The position numbers were made by a program, and so were the translations under genes. This document shows positions 27,369 to 35,750 of a stretch of 38,727 bases of DNA, piece after piece; position 1 is the stretch's first letter; each line of letters starts with the position of its first letter. Source of the stretch: an uncultured Saprospiraceae bacterium (lineage in GTDB: Bacteria; Bacteroidota; Bacteroidia; Chitinophagales; Saprospiraceae); assembly GCA_938003955.1 (NCBI GenBank), contig CALKXE010000163.1, positions 1 to 38,727 on the forward strand, written 5' to 3'. The notes below the pieces were generated by a model. The model was not told where the DNA came from. It saw only the letters and a program-made list of their open reading frames with translations, and searched no databases.

Positions 27369-27395
27369 GATATATTCTAAGAATGAATAATCCAT
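27369..27395. promoter_or_regulatory. Conserved upstream block, copy 1
   Basis: 27 bp identical to 29664-29690 although flanks have diverged. It contains the inverted repeat ATTCT-A-AGAAT. It lies 75 bp before the ATG of the first arylsulfotransferase-like gene and just upstream of the LytTR gene's start, in the divergent promoter region. Both copies are followed about 35-45 bp later by a shared TTTTATAC motif (here 27437-27444) that may include the promoter. Candidate operator; no direct evidence of binding. Confidence 0.5.
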
Positions 27396-27469
27396 ACGAC
27401 GTTTCTATATTATTTATAGATCGCGTTCAATATGGTTTTATACATTGCGCTGATTTTGCAGTTAGAAAA

Positions 27470-29074
27470 ATGAAATACATGAGATTGTGGTTATTTAGTA
27501 CGTTTTTATTGACTCAGATTGTTTTGTTCTCACAAGATCAGACAGTTGGTTTATTTGTCAATGAAGAAGAAGCATTAAATGGTTATACATTATTTACAAA
27601 TAATGAGACGACCTATTTAATAGATAATTGTGGATTAGTTATAAATAGATGGCAAAGTAATTTTAAGCCAGGACTAGGGGTTTATCTACTTGAAAACGGA
27701 AATCTACTGAGATCTGGTAGAATATCAGGAAGTTTTAATGGCGGTGGCGCGGGAGGACAGTTTGAACTTCTATCATGGAACGGTAATTTTCTGTGGAATT
27801 ACGAATTTTCTGATGAAAACATGCAAGCTCATCATGATATAGAACCACTTCCAAATGGCAATTTTCTTGCAATGGCGTGGACGTTTCTATCAGCTGATGA
27901 AGCGTTTGCTGCGGGGAGAGAATATAATGCCGATATATGGATCGAGAAAATATTCGAAATCAAAATAGTAGGAACGAATGATATAGAGATAGTGTGGGAA
28001 TGGAGCATGGCGGATCACTTAGTACAGAATCAGTTTGCGGATAAGTCTAATTTTGGAATAATATCTGAGAATCCTGGTAGGATGGACTTCAATTATTTGT
28101 CACCAGATGAAGGCCTGGGTAAGGATTGGGCACACTTCAATGCCATTGACTACAATGAAAGCTTAGATCAAATCGTCGTAAGTTCTAAAATTTTTAGTGA
28201 GATATGGATTATTGATCATAGTACGACGACTGAAGAAGCAAGAACTTCTTTTGGAGGAAACTCTGGAAAGGGAGGTGATATCTTATACAGATACGGAAAT
28301 CCGCAAGTATATGATCGTGGTGGTCCCGAGGATCAAGTATTATTTCAGCAACATAACATTGAGTGGGTTTCGGAAGATGCGCCAAATGGAGGTAGTCTGT
28401 CAGTTTTTAATAATTTATGGATGAGCGATAGATCAAGAGCTGAGAGATGGACACCGCCAGTCAATGACGCTATCTATAAACTAGAAGATGGACAAGCATA
28501 TGGACCGGCTATACCTGATTGGACATATGACTCGCCTGATTTTTTTTCCTCTAGGCTATCAAGCGTCCAGTTTTTGTCCAATGAGAATGCATTAATTTGT
28601 TCAGGAGGTTCAGGTAAGTTTTTTGAAATTACGAAGGAAGGAGACATAGTTTGGGAGTATGTCAATCCTGTGCAAAGTAGTTTTGGTCCTGTAGTACAGG
28701 GTGAAGCAATATTTCAAAATAGTGTATTTAAGGCCTTAAAGTATCAACCAAGCTATGCTGGGTTTGATGGTCGAGAATTGGTGACTGGAGATCCTATAGA
28801 GCTAGAGCCTTTTGATTCTGATTGTTTGATTACTACAACAGAAACTGAGAATATAGTAGCTAATGAATTTCGAATCATTCAGACAATGGTCTCAGAAACT
28901 TTAGAGTTCTCATCTAATAAAAGAAGTGAAGTGCAAATTGTAAATTTAAATGGTATTCAGATGGATGAGCAACTTATGGAAACAGGTCTTAATCAGATCT
29001 GTGTGTCAAATTATTCTAGTGGCATGTATTTTTTAGTGACAGAAGATGAAGTGTTCAAGTTTATGAAGTATTAA
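27470..29074 (+). CDS. Arylsulfotransferase-like T9SS protein, first of a tandem pair
   Basis: 534 residues from ATG 27470. The longer frame from 27383 lacks a signal peptide and begins inside the conserved regulatory block, while 27470 starts a signal peptide (MKYMRLWLFSTFLLTQIVLFSQ) aligning with the paralog. The body resembles the ASST (aryl-sulfate sulfotransferase) beta-propeller family, with histidine motifs HHDIEPLPNGNFL, DWAHFNAIDYN and QQHNIEWV. Family members transfer sulfate between phenolic esters through a histidine intermediate; I cannot tell whether this one is active. The last ~75 residues form a T9SS sorting domain (SSGMYFLVTEDEVFKFMKY). Likely surface-exposed or released. 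Confidence 0.88.
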   Translation: MKYMRLWLFSTFLLTQIVLFSQDQTVGLFVNEEEALNGYTLFTNNETTYLIDNCGLVINRWQSNFKPGLGVYLLENGNLLRSGRISGSFNGGGAGGQFELLSWNGNFLWNYEFSDENMQAHHDIEPLPNGNFLAMAWTFLSADEAFAAGREYNADIWIEKIFEIKIVGTNDIEIVWEWSMADHLVQNQFADKSNFGIISENPGRMDFNYLSPDEGLGKDWAHFNAIDYNESLDQIVVSSKIFSEIWIIDHSTTTEEARTSFGGNSGKGGDILYRYGNPQVYDRGGPEDQVLFQQHNIEWVSEDAPNGGSLSVFNNLWMSDRSRAERWTPPVNDAIYKLEDGQAYGPAIPDWTYDSPDFFSSRLSSVQFLSNENALICSGGSGKFFEITKEGDIVWEYVNPVQSSFGPVVQGEAIFQNSVFKALKYQPSYAGFDGRELVTGDPIELEPFDSDCLITTTETENIVANEFRIIQTMVSETLEFSSNKRSEVQIVNLNGIQMDEQLMETGLNQICVSNYSSGMYFLVTEDEVFKFMKY

Positions 29075-29243
29075 GATAATATGGGTGTTAATTTATCTTG
29101 TATAATTAAGAAGCTACTATGGTGATTTGAAACAAAACTAGAATACGAAACGGCGTTTTAGAGTTCCTGCAAAAATATTTAAGTAATAGCAACGTAAATG
29201 CAACCTAATATAGCATAAGGGAGTAATACCAATTGAGTTCATA

Positions 29244-29321
29244 ATCGTCGCATATATTTAGCTTTATTCGATGATATCCATCGTTAAAAAATTCTCGCTA
29301 TAGCTAATACTAAATCTGCGT
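29244..29321. repeat. Dispersed intergenic repeat, copy B
   Basis: Inverted relative to copy A at 13-89, sharing a 41-bp identical core. It is preceded by ATACCAATTG (29225-29234) and lies in the 686-bp gap between the two arylsulfotransferase-like genes. A shorter related motif (ATACCAATTGATAATAAGC) occurs at 6211. No coding capacity seen. Confidence 0.8.
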
Positions 29322-29375
29322 TTTTAACGCGCGTTTTCTTTAGCAGAAAGCCACTCTTACACCTCGACTCTTCTC

Positions 29376-29489
29376 GAATTATACCAATTGTGTTTCAATT
29401 TGCCGCATAAGGATATTGGTAAATGCCGATACATATTGAATGTTGCAGACGAATGTATGCGGCAAATTCAATAGTAATTGGTATAATTC
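29376..29489. repeat. 114-bp inverted-repeat (MITE-like) element
   Basis: Two ~34-bp arms (29376-29409 and 29456-29489) are inverted copies: outer GAATTATACCAATT and inner AATTTGCCGCATA match perfectly, separated by six or so mismatched bases. The ~46-bp centre has no ORF. The structure resembles a miniature inverted-repeat element or a large hairpin. No clear target-site duplication seen. Confidence 0.7.
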
Positions 29490-29614
29490 CTAAATCTTAT
29501 ACGGCATTGTCAAACTCAAATGGTATAAGTCGTTTTCTTTCCAATCCAAGGTGAGAATTTTAAAAGAAATTTTGAATTATGTAGACAAAAGGACATTTGT
29601 AAAAGAACGCGTTA

Positions 29615-29653
29615 TTATGCCTTTACAGATTGAACATGTTGGAACGTTTTCAT
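29615..29653 (-). pseudogene. Relic of the LytTR gene 5' end
   Basis: 37 bp (29617-29653) align without gaps to the first 37 bp of the membrane LytTR gene (27322-27358), about 29 of 37 identical, in the same divergent position relative to the downstream arylsulfotransferase-like gene. It reads MKTFQHVQSVKA then a stop, compared with MKTSHYIQTLQS in the intact gene. I interpret it as the truncated end of the duplicated segment. Confidence 0.65.
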
Positions 29654-29663
29654 TATTCCGCAT

Positions 29664-29690
29664 GATATATTCTAAGAATGAATAATCCAT
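29664..29690. promoter_or_regulatory. Conserved upstream block, copy 2
   Basis: Exact 27-bp copy of 27369-27395, with the inverted repeat ATTCT-A-AGAAT, 71 bp before the start of the second arylsulfotransferase-like gene. A TTTTATAC motif shared with copy 1 follows at 29730-29737. Retention of this block while neighbouring bases diverged suggests a selected operator or promoter element. Confidence 0.5.
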
Positions 29691-29760
29691 GCGACCTTTC
29701 TTTAATTTTTTTGATCTCAGTCAATAGGATTTTATACTTTTAGATCAAAATATAGAATAT

Positions 29761-31356
29761 ATGAAATACGGACTCCTTAGTTTGTTTTTATTGATGAATA
29801 TTAGTTTGTTTTCGCAAGATCAGACGGTGGGTTTATTTGTTAATGAAGAAGAAGCATTAAATGGATATACTCTATTTACGAATAGCAGGTCAACTCACTT
29901 AATAGATAATTGTGGTTTTCAGGTAAATACTTGGGAGAGTGATTTTCAACCAGGACTAGGAGTTTACCTTCTAGAAAATGGAAACCTTCTGAGATGCGGT
30001 AGAACAAATGGCGATTTTTCAGGTGGAGGAGTAGGGGGGCAGTTTGAGCTTTTTTCCTGGGATGGAGACTTGTTATGGTCTTACAATTTTTCAGATGAAA
30101 ATATGCAGTCACATCACGATGTAGAGCCACTCCCAAATGGTAATTTTCTGACATTAGCATGGACGCCACTATCAGCCGAAGAAGCTATCGCTGCAGGCAG
30201 AGAATATGATGCCGCTATATGGATCGAGAAAATATTCGAAATCAAAATAGTTGGAACTGATGAATTAGAAATAGTATGGGAATGGAGTATGTCAGATCAT
30301 TTAATTCAAGATCAATTTCCTAATAAACCCAACTTTGGAGCTGTTTCCGAAAATCCAGGTAAAATGGATTTTAATTATTTGCCACCAACAGAAGGCTTAG
30401 ATCAGGATTGGGCTCACTTCAATGCAATCGCATACAATGAAAGTTTAGATCAAATAGCTGTAAGTTCTAGGGATTTTAGTGAGATATGGATTATTGATCA
30501 TAGTACGACAACCGAAGAAGCTAGAACTTCGGCTGGTGGAAACTCTGGTAAAGGAGGTGATCTATTATATAGATACGGCAATCCACAAGTATATGATCGT
30601 GGCAGCGTCGAAGATCAAGTATTGTTTAATCAGCATAATATAGAATGGATCGCTGATGATTCGCCCAATGGTGGAAGTCTTTCGGTCTTCAATAATAATT
30701 GGATGGCAAATAGATCAAGAGTCGAGAGGTGGACACCTCCTCTTAATGGATTTACTTATGAAATTAATGAGGTGGATCCATTTGGTCCTACTCAGCCAGA
30801 TTGGACATATGATGAAACTGATTTTTTCTCTAGTAGGATATCAAGCGTGCAGTTTATGTCTAATGGGAATGCGTTGATATGTTCTGGTGGTGCAGGTCAT
30901 TTTTTCGAAGTTAATGAGGATGGAGAAATCGTTTGGTATTATATCAATCCTATGAGGAGTAATTTAGGACCCGCTACACAAGGAGAGCCAATATTCCAAA
31001 ATAATGTATTTAGGGCATTAAGGTATGAGCCAGATTATCCTGGCTTCGAAGGACGAAACTTGATCCCACAGGAACCAATAGAATTAGAGCCTTTAGATTC
31101 GGATTGTATGATTACGGCTATAGAGACAGTTGTTTTAGAAGTGAATAATTTTCATGTCACCCAAACATTGATTTCTAATACGCTGGAGGTCTCGTCTGAT
31201 AGAAAAGCAAAGATGAAAATCGTTGATTTGAATGGTGCTGAAATATATAGTGAACTTATAGAAGCTGGTCATAATCATATTGATACATCCAACTATCCAA
31301 ACGGAATGTATGTTTTAGTGGTTGAAAACGAGGTGTTCAAATTTATGAAGTTTTAG
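29761..31356 (+). CDS. Arylsulfotransferase-like T9SS protein, second of a tandem pair
   Basis: 531 residues with a signal peptide (MKYGLLSLFLLMNISLFSQ). It is very similar throughout to the protein at 27470, for example DQTVGLFVNEEEALNGYTLF and IWIIDHSTTTEEARTS in both. The same propeller and histidine motifs (HHDVEPLPNGNFL, DWAHFNAIAYN, NQHNIEWI) and the same T9SS tail (NGMYVLVVENEVFKFMKF) are present. The shared upstream block shows that gene and promoter were duplicated together. Its stop is 5 bp before the decarboxylase start, so the two are probably co-transcribed, suggesting linked metabolism of an aromatic or amine compound (inference). Confidence 0.88.
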   Translation: MKYGLLSLFLLMNISLFSQDQTVGLFVNEEEALNGYTLFTNSRSTHLIDNCGFQVNTWESDFQPGLGVYLLENGNLLRCGRTNGDFSGGGVGGQFELFSWDGDLLWSYNFSDENMQSHHDVEPLPNGNFLTLAWTPLSAEEAIAAGREYDAAIWIEKIFEIKIVGTDELEIVWEWSMSDHLIQDQFPNKPNFGAVSENPGKMDFNYLPPTEGLDQDWAHFNAIAYNESLDQIAVSSRDFSEIWIIDHSTTTEEARTSAGGNSGKGGDLLYRYGNPQVYDRGSVEDQVLFNQHNIEWIADDSPNGGSLSVFNNNWMANRSRVERWTPPLNGFTYEINEVDPFGPTQPDWTYDETDFFSSRISSVQFMSNGNALICSGGAGHFFEVNEDGEIVWYYINPMRSNLGPATQGEPIFQNNVFRALRYEPDYPGFEGRNLIPQEPIELEPLDSDCMITAIETVVLEVNNFHVTQTLISNTLEVSSDRKAKMKIVDLNGAEIYSELIEAGHNHIDTSNYPNGMYVLVVENEVFKFMKF

Positions 31357-31361
31357 AGATT

Positions 31362-32801
31362 ATGAAAAATACTCCATCAGACTTATCCGCAATTATCAAG
31401 AAAATTCTTCCACAACTTGAAGACTATATAGAAACAAGTATGTCAGGGAGTGGCAAAGTGCTTAAGCAGCAGCTTGCATCAAAATTATCTGGTGATCTAG
31501 GCTTGAAGAAGTGGATCAAAGAAGGAGGAATAAATGAACATAACGTTTCTGAATTCTTACAAACTTACCTAGATAATAGTCAGCGGATGCATCATCCTCA
31601 TTATATTGGTCATCAGGTATCTTCTTCTCATATGGCATCTGCGGTAGCGGATTTTATTTGTGGAGCGATTAATAATCCAATGGCAATATATGAGATGGGA
31701 CCTAGTGGTGCCGTGATTGAACAAACGATCATCAATTGGATGTTGGAAAAGGCTGGCTGGTTTGTAGGAGATAGCATAGAAGACTTTTCTCAGAAAGATG
31801 GTAATGGAAGCGGAGTGTTGACACATGGAGGTTCTATGGCAAACCTTACGGCACTTCTTGCTGCGAGAGCTCGGATTGCACCAGAAGCCTGGGATGAGGG
31901 GAATCCTGGCGACTTGGTTGTGATGGGATCAGAAGTTGCCCACTATTCTATAGCAAGGGCTATATCCATAATAGGAATGGGAAAACGGAATCTGGTAACT
32001 GTGCCGACCACAAGTATGGAGGTGTTGAAACCTGAGCTTCTAGAAGAACGATACAAGCGTACCGTAGAGAATGGCCAACGTGTCATGGCTGTTGTCGCAA
32101 ATGCATGTGCTACATCCACAGGACTTTATGATCCGGTAGATGAGATAGGACAGTTCTGTAATGAAAATGGCTTGTGGTTTCATGTTGATGGAGCTCATGG
32201 AGCTTCAGCTTTGGTTTCTGATAAAGAAAAGCATTTTTTGTCTGGATTAGAACGGGCGGATTCTATGATTTGGGACACGCATAAGATGTTAAGAACATCG
32301 ACTTTATGTGCTGCAGTATTATTTAAAGATGGAAGCAGTCTGGCCAATACATTTCAACAAAAAGGAAGTTATCTATTCCATGATAAAGATAAGCCAGGGT
32401 TCGACTTGATGCCCTATACTATCGAATGCACTAAAGCAGGTATTGGGACTAAGTTGTTTTGGGTGCTTGCAGCAGAAGGCGAAAAAGGATTGTCTGATTA
32501 TATTGATAATCAATATGGTATTACACGGAAGTTTTATGAGTTGATTACTTCGCATTCTGATTTTGAGTGTCCGTATTATCCAGAAGCAAATATTATCTGT
32601 TTTAGATATACAGCGGGGGAAAGCGGAAATGATTACCAATTAGGACTTAGAAATGAGCTTGTGAAACGCGGTGATTTTTATATTACATCCACTGAAATAA
32701 GTAATGTACGCTATCTAAGGATGACTGTTATTAATGCTTTGACAAAGGAAGAACACGTGAGTAAATTATTAGAGGAGATTGTTCTGATCGCGTCTAGTTA
32801 A
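31362..32801 (+). CDS. PLP-dependent group II decarboxylase
   Basis: 479 residues of the aromatic-L-amino-acid/glutamate/diaminobutyrate decarboxylase family. The PLP-binding Asp is D276 (WFHVDGAHGA) and the Schiff-base Lys is K308 (WDTHKML). The N-terminal substrate-cap motif HPHYIGHQVSSSHMASAVADF and the LTHGGSMANLTAL loop are intact. The reaction is decarboxylation of an amino acid to an amine; the substrate could be aspartate, glutamate, 2,4-diaminobutyrate or an aromatic amino acid and cannot be fixed from motifs alone. Located 5 bp after the second arylsulfotransferase-like gene, implying one operon. Cytoplasmic; no signal peptide. Confidence 0.93.
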   Translation: MKNTPSDLSAIIKKILPQLEDYIETSMSGSGKVLKQQLASKLSGDLGLKKWIKEGGINEHNVSEFLQTYLDNSQRMHHPHYIGHQVSSSHMASAVADFICGAINNPMAIYEMGPSGAVIEQTIINWMLEKAGWFVGDSIEDFSQKDGNGSGVLTHGGSMANLTALLAARARIAPEAWDEGNPGDLVVMGSEVAHYSIARAISIIGMGKRNLVTVPTTSMEVLKPELLEERYKRTVENGQRVMAVVANACATSTGLYDPVDEIGQFCNENGLWFHVDGAHGASALVSDKEKHFLSGLERADSMIWDTHKMLRTSTLCAAVLFKDGSSLANTFQQKGSYLFHDKDKPGFDLMPYTIECTKAGIGTKLFWVLAAEGEKGLSDYIDNQYGITRKFYELITSHSDFECPYYPEANIICFRYTAGESGNDYQLGLRNELVKRGDFYITSTEISNVRYLRMTVINALTKEEHVSKLLEEIVLIASS

Positions 32802-32888
32802 TTTAATTTACAATTTCTTAACCTCTTGGATTCAACTTATCTAAGGATAATGCGTTACTTTCATTACCACGTAGATAAATTTTAGTAG

Positions 32889-33989
32889 ATGAAAGGTTGG
32901 AGATTTAGTGAATATATACCAGATCCAGGCGGCGAGGATCCATTTGAAAAACTGTTGAAGGTATTCAAAGAATTACTAGTGCACACTAGTGGTGATGTGA
33001 CGGAGGCGTTAAGTTGGCTCACTGAACTCGATAAAGAATATAAGCTAACCGATAATGATTATGGAATGGCTGACTTTATCAAAGATCTCATAGATAAAGG
33101 ACTCATTAGCAACAAGGACAAAAAGAATCCTAAGTTTACGCCGACCTCTAAGATGGAAGTTGCATTAAGAAGACAAGCATTAGACGATATTTTCGATCAG
33201 CTCAAAAAATCGAAAAAAGGAGATCATAACACTAAAATAACTGGAAGTGGAGATGAACTAACCTCAGAGCTAAGACCATTTCAGTTTGGTGATAAGTTGG
33301 ATAATATATCAATGACAGAGTCTCTTAAGAATTCATATATCAATCACGGTATTGATGAGTTTAAGATGACAGAAAGCGATCTCCAGGTACATGAGACCTA
33401 TTCTAAAAGTCAGACGAGTACCGTCCTTATGCTAGACATATCTCACAGTATGATTCTATATGGAGAAGATAGGATTACTCCAGCGAAGAAAGTAGCTATG
33501 GCATTGTCGGAGTTGATTATAACCCGATACCCGAAAGATACATTAGACATTATCGTTTTCGGTAATGATGCATGGCAGATAGAAATAAAGGATCTACCTT
33601 ATTTGGAAGTTGGCCCTTATCACACGAACACAGTCGCTGGTTTAGAGCTAGCGATGGATATTCTACGGAAAAGGAAAAACCCAAACAAACAAATAATGAT
33701 GATCACAGATGGTAAGCCTACCTGTATCAAAAAAGGAAAGAAATACTATAAAAACAGTTTTGGGCTAGATCGTACTATTATGAATAGAACTTTAGGCCTG
33801 GCTGTGAAATGCAGAAAGCTAAATATTCCAATTACAACATTTATGATAGCCCGAGATCCATACTTGGTCAATTTTGTTGATCAATTTACGAATGCAAATA
33901 ATGGAAAGGCTTTTTACAGTTCATTAAAAGGATTGGGTGAGTTCATTTTTATGGACTACAAACAGAATAAAAAGAAACGAAAGCGATAA
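32889..33989 (+). CDS. VWA-domain protein, second MoxR/VWA pair
   Basis: 366 residues. The N-terminal ~170 residues are helical and charged with no recognised domain (DPFEKLLKVFKELL..). The VWA domain covers ~175-350. MIDAS residues are D183-x-S185-x-S187 (DISHS), a Thr in HTNT (T246 or T248) and D274 (ITDGKP), so metal binding should be intact. The C-terminus is very basic (NKKKRKR). It differs from the VWA protein at 16875 in length and N-terminal region, and is paired with the AAA+ gene 48 bp downstream. Probable chaperone-type module; target unknown. Confidence 0.9.
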   Translation: MKGWRFSEYIPDPGGEDPFEKLLKVFKELLVHTSGDVTEALSWLTELDKEYKLTDNDYGMADFIKDLIDKGLISNKDKKNPKFTPTSKMEVALRRQALDDIFDQLKKSKKGDHNTKITGSGDELTSELRPFQFGDKLDNISMTESLKNSYINHGIDEFKMTESDLQVHETYSKSQTSTVLMLDISHSMILYGEDRITPAKKVAMALSELIITRYPKDTLDIIVFGNDAWQIEIKDLPYLEVGPYHTNTVAGLELAMDILRKRKNPNKQIMMITDGKPTCIKKGKKYYKNSFGLDRTIMNRTLGLAVKCRKLNIPITTFMIARDPYLVNFVDQFTNANNGKAFYSSLKGLGEFIFMDYKQNKKKRKR

Positions 33990-34037
33990 CTAGAATTCGT
34001 TTCCAATAATTTAAAAATTCTCTGATAATAAATATAT

Positions 34038-35495
34038 ATGAATAACATCAAGACATTAGGAGCACTTAAGAAATCAGGTTACAAGTCGCAATCAGTCAAA
34101 GAGGAACTGAGATCGAATCTGATAACGAAGCTTAAGAATAAAGAAAGAATATTTGAAGGGATTTTAGGCTTTGATGATACGGTACTTCCTGATATAGAGC
34201 GAGCTATATTATCTAGGCATAATGTACTGTTGTTAGGACTTAGAGGTCAAGCGAAAACAAGAATCGCAAGACTATTAGTCACGTTATTAGATGAGTATAT
34301 GCCTATCATAGAAGGCAACGAACTGAATGATGACCCATTAAATCCTATTTCGAGACATGGTATTGACTTGGTTGCTGAGCTTGGAGATAAGACTCCAATA
34401 GAATGGATTCATAGAGATGAAAGATATGTAGAGAAATTGGCTACTCCAGATGTTTCGATAGCAGACCTTATCGGTGACGTAGATCCGATCAAAGCTGCTA
34501 CACTCAAGCTTCCATATTCTGATGAACGTGTGATACATTTTGGTCTTGTACCTAGATCTCATAGGTCTATTTTTGTGATCAATGAGCTTCCTGATTTGCA
34601 ACCTAGAATACAAGTTTCACTATTCAATATATTACAAGAAGGAGACTTACAGATTAGAGGGTTTAAGTTGAGGCTTCCACTTGATATTCAGTTTGTATTC
34701 ACTGCAAATCCTGAGGACTATACAAATAGAGGTAGCATAATCACTCCACTAAAAGATAGAATAGAAAGTCAAATCTTAACACATTATCCTACGACTATAG
34801 AAATCTCAAAGGAGATAACAGGACAAGAAGCAAAACTGCATGAAGATCAGAAGTCTGCAGTAACTGTATTAGATATGCACAGAGAGTTACTCGAGTTTGT
34901 ATCATTCGAAGCTAGAGAAAGTGAATATGTAGATGAGAAGAGTGGTGTTTCTGCAAGGCTGTCTATCTCAGCTTTAGAAAACTTAGTTAGTACTGCCGAG
35001 CGAAGAATGATCATCAATGGTGATGAAAAAACAGAAACTAGAATTACTGACTTTTGGGGCGTAGTGCCTGCTATTACGGGTAAGGTAGAGTTAGTATATG
35101 AAGGAGAACAAGAAGGTCCATATAATGTAGCAATGCATCTATTAAGTGGGGCTATCAAGGAGGTGTTCTTGGAAATATTTCCAGCGCCAAATGATTCTGA
35201 AAAGGGAGTAGATCGAGATCCATACGGGGCGACTAAAGCTTGGTTTGCTGATGGGAATCAGATTGATCTCATGAATGATGATGACGAAAAAACATACAAA
35301 GAAAAGCTATCAAAAGTAGCGGGTCTTGCTAGGTTACTATCTGATAGGAACATACCTGAAGATCAAAAATATGCTTTCATGGAGCTTGCATTACACGGTT
35401 TGAGTGAACTAGATATGGTAAGTAAGAGCTTTGTAAACAATACGATTTCATTTACAGACCCATTCAAAGGAATGTTTGATGATTTGCAGAATTAG
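34038..35495 (+). CDS. MoxR/Mg-chelatase-like AAA+ ATPase, second pair
   Basis: 485 residues. Walker A is GLRGQAKT (67-74), a Walker B-like IFVINELPDL is at 178-187 with Asn (N182) before Glu E183, and sensor 1 is Asn in FTANPED. The family with the NELPD sequence is widespread beside VWA genes and related to the I subunit of magnesium chelatase. The extra C-terminal ~150 residues are helical. It follows the VWA gene at 32889 by 48 bp. No chelatase H subunit or porphyrin gene is present, so a general protein-remodelling role is more likely than chelatase. The terminator at 35584 ends the unit. Confidence 0.9.
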   Translation: MNNIKTLGALKKSGYKSQSVKEELRSNLITKLKNKERIFEGILGFDDTVLPDIERAILSRHNVLLLGLRGQAKTRIARLLVTLLDEYMPIIEGNELNDDPLNPISRHGIDLVAELGDKTPIEWIHRDERYVEKLATPDVSIADLIGDVDPIKAATLKLPYSDERVIHFGLVPRSHRSIFVINELPDLQPRIQVSLFNILQEGDLQIRGFKLRLPLDIQFVFTANPEDYTNRGSIITPLKDRIESQILTHYPTTIEISKEITGQEAKLHEDQKSAVTVLDMHRELLEFVSFEARESEYVDEKSGVSARLSISALENLVSTAERRMIINGDEKTETRITDFWGVVPAITGKVELVYEGEQEGPYNVAMHLLSGAIKEVFLEIFPAPNDSEKGVDRDPYGATKAWFADGNQIDLMNDDDEKTYKEKLSKVAGLARLLSDRNIPEDQKYAFMELALHGLSELDMVSKSFVNNTISFTDPFKGMFDDLQN

Positions 35496-35583
35496 TAATA
35501 GTTAGGCTTGGAATCAATTGTTTTGGATGTAGATTTCTATACTGAGTTTTGAGTCCCATATAAAGGTTTTGGAATAAAGAGAT

Positions 35584-35628
35584 AAATAAAAAGAGAGAAT
35601 TACTTAACGTAATCCTCTCTTTTTATTT
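35584..35628. terminator. Bidirectional terminator
   Basis: A ~20-bp stem with one mismatch (35584-35603 with 35609-35628), loop TTAAC, A-run before and T-run after. It separates the convergent AAA+ gene and panC. Confidence 0.9.
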
Positions 35629-35750
35629 ATGATGTTTTTTCATTAATAGGAATACAAAACAGACTTGCATGATTAGTGTTATCTAAACTATTTTAAATCC
35701 GTGATTATTCCATTATGTTTATTGTTCAATTGCTTTGGGCGCAATTGTGA

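Noticed and set aside
27383-27469. Longer N-terminus for the first arylsulfotransferase-like protein
   Set aside because: It lacks a signal peptide, overlaps the conserved 27-bp block, and the paralog starts at the position equivalent to 27470.
34038-35495. Magnesium chelatase subunit for chlorophyll or cobalamin synthesis
   Set aside because: No large chelatase subunit or tetrapyrrole gene is nearby and the VWA partner is a separate short protein; a general MoxR-type role fits better.
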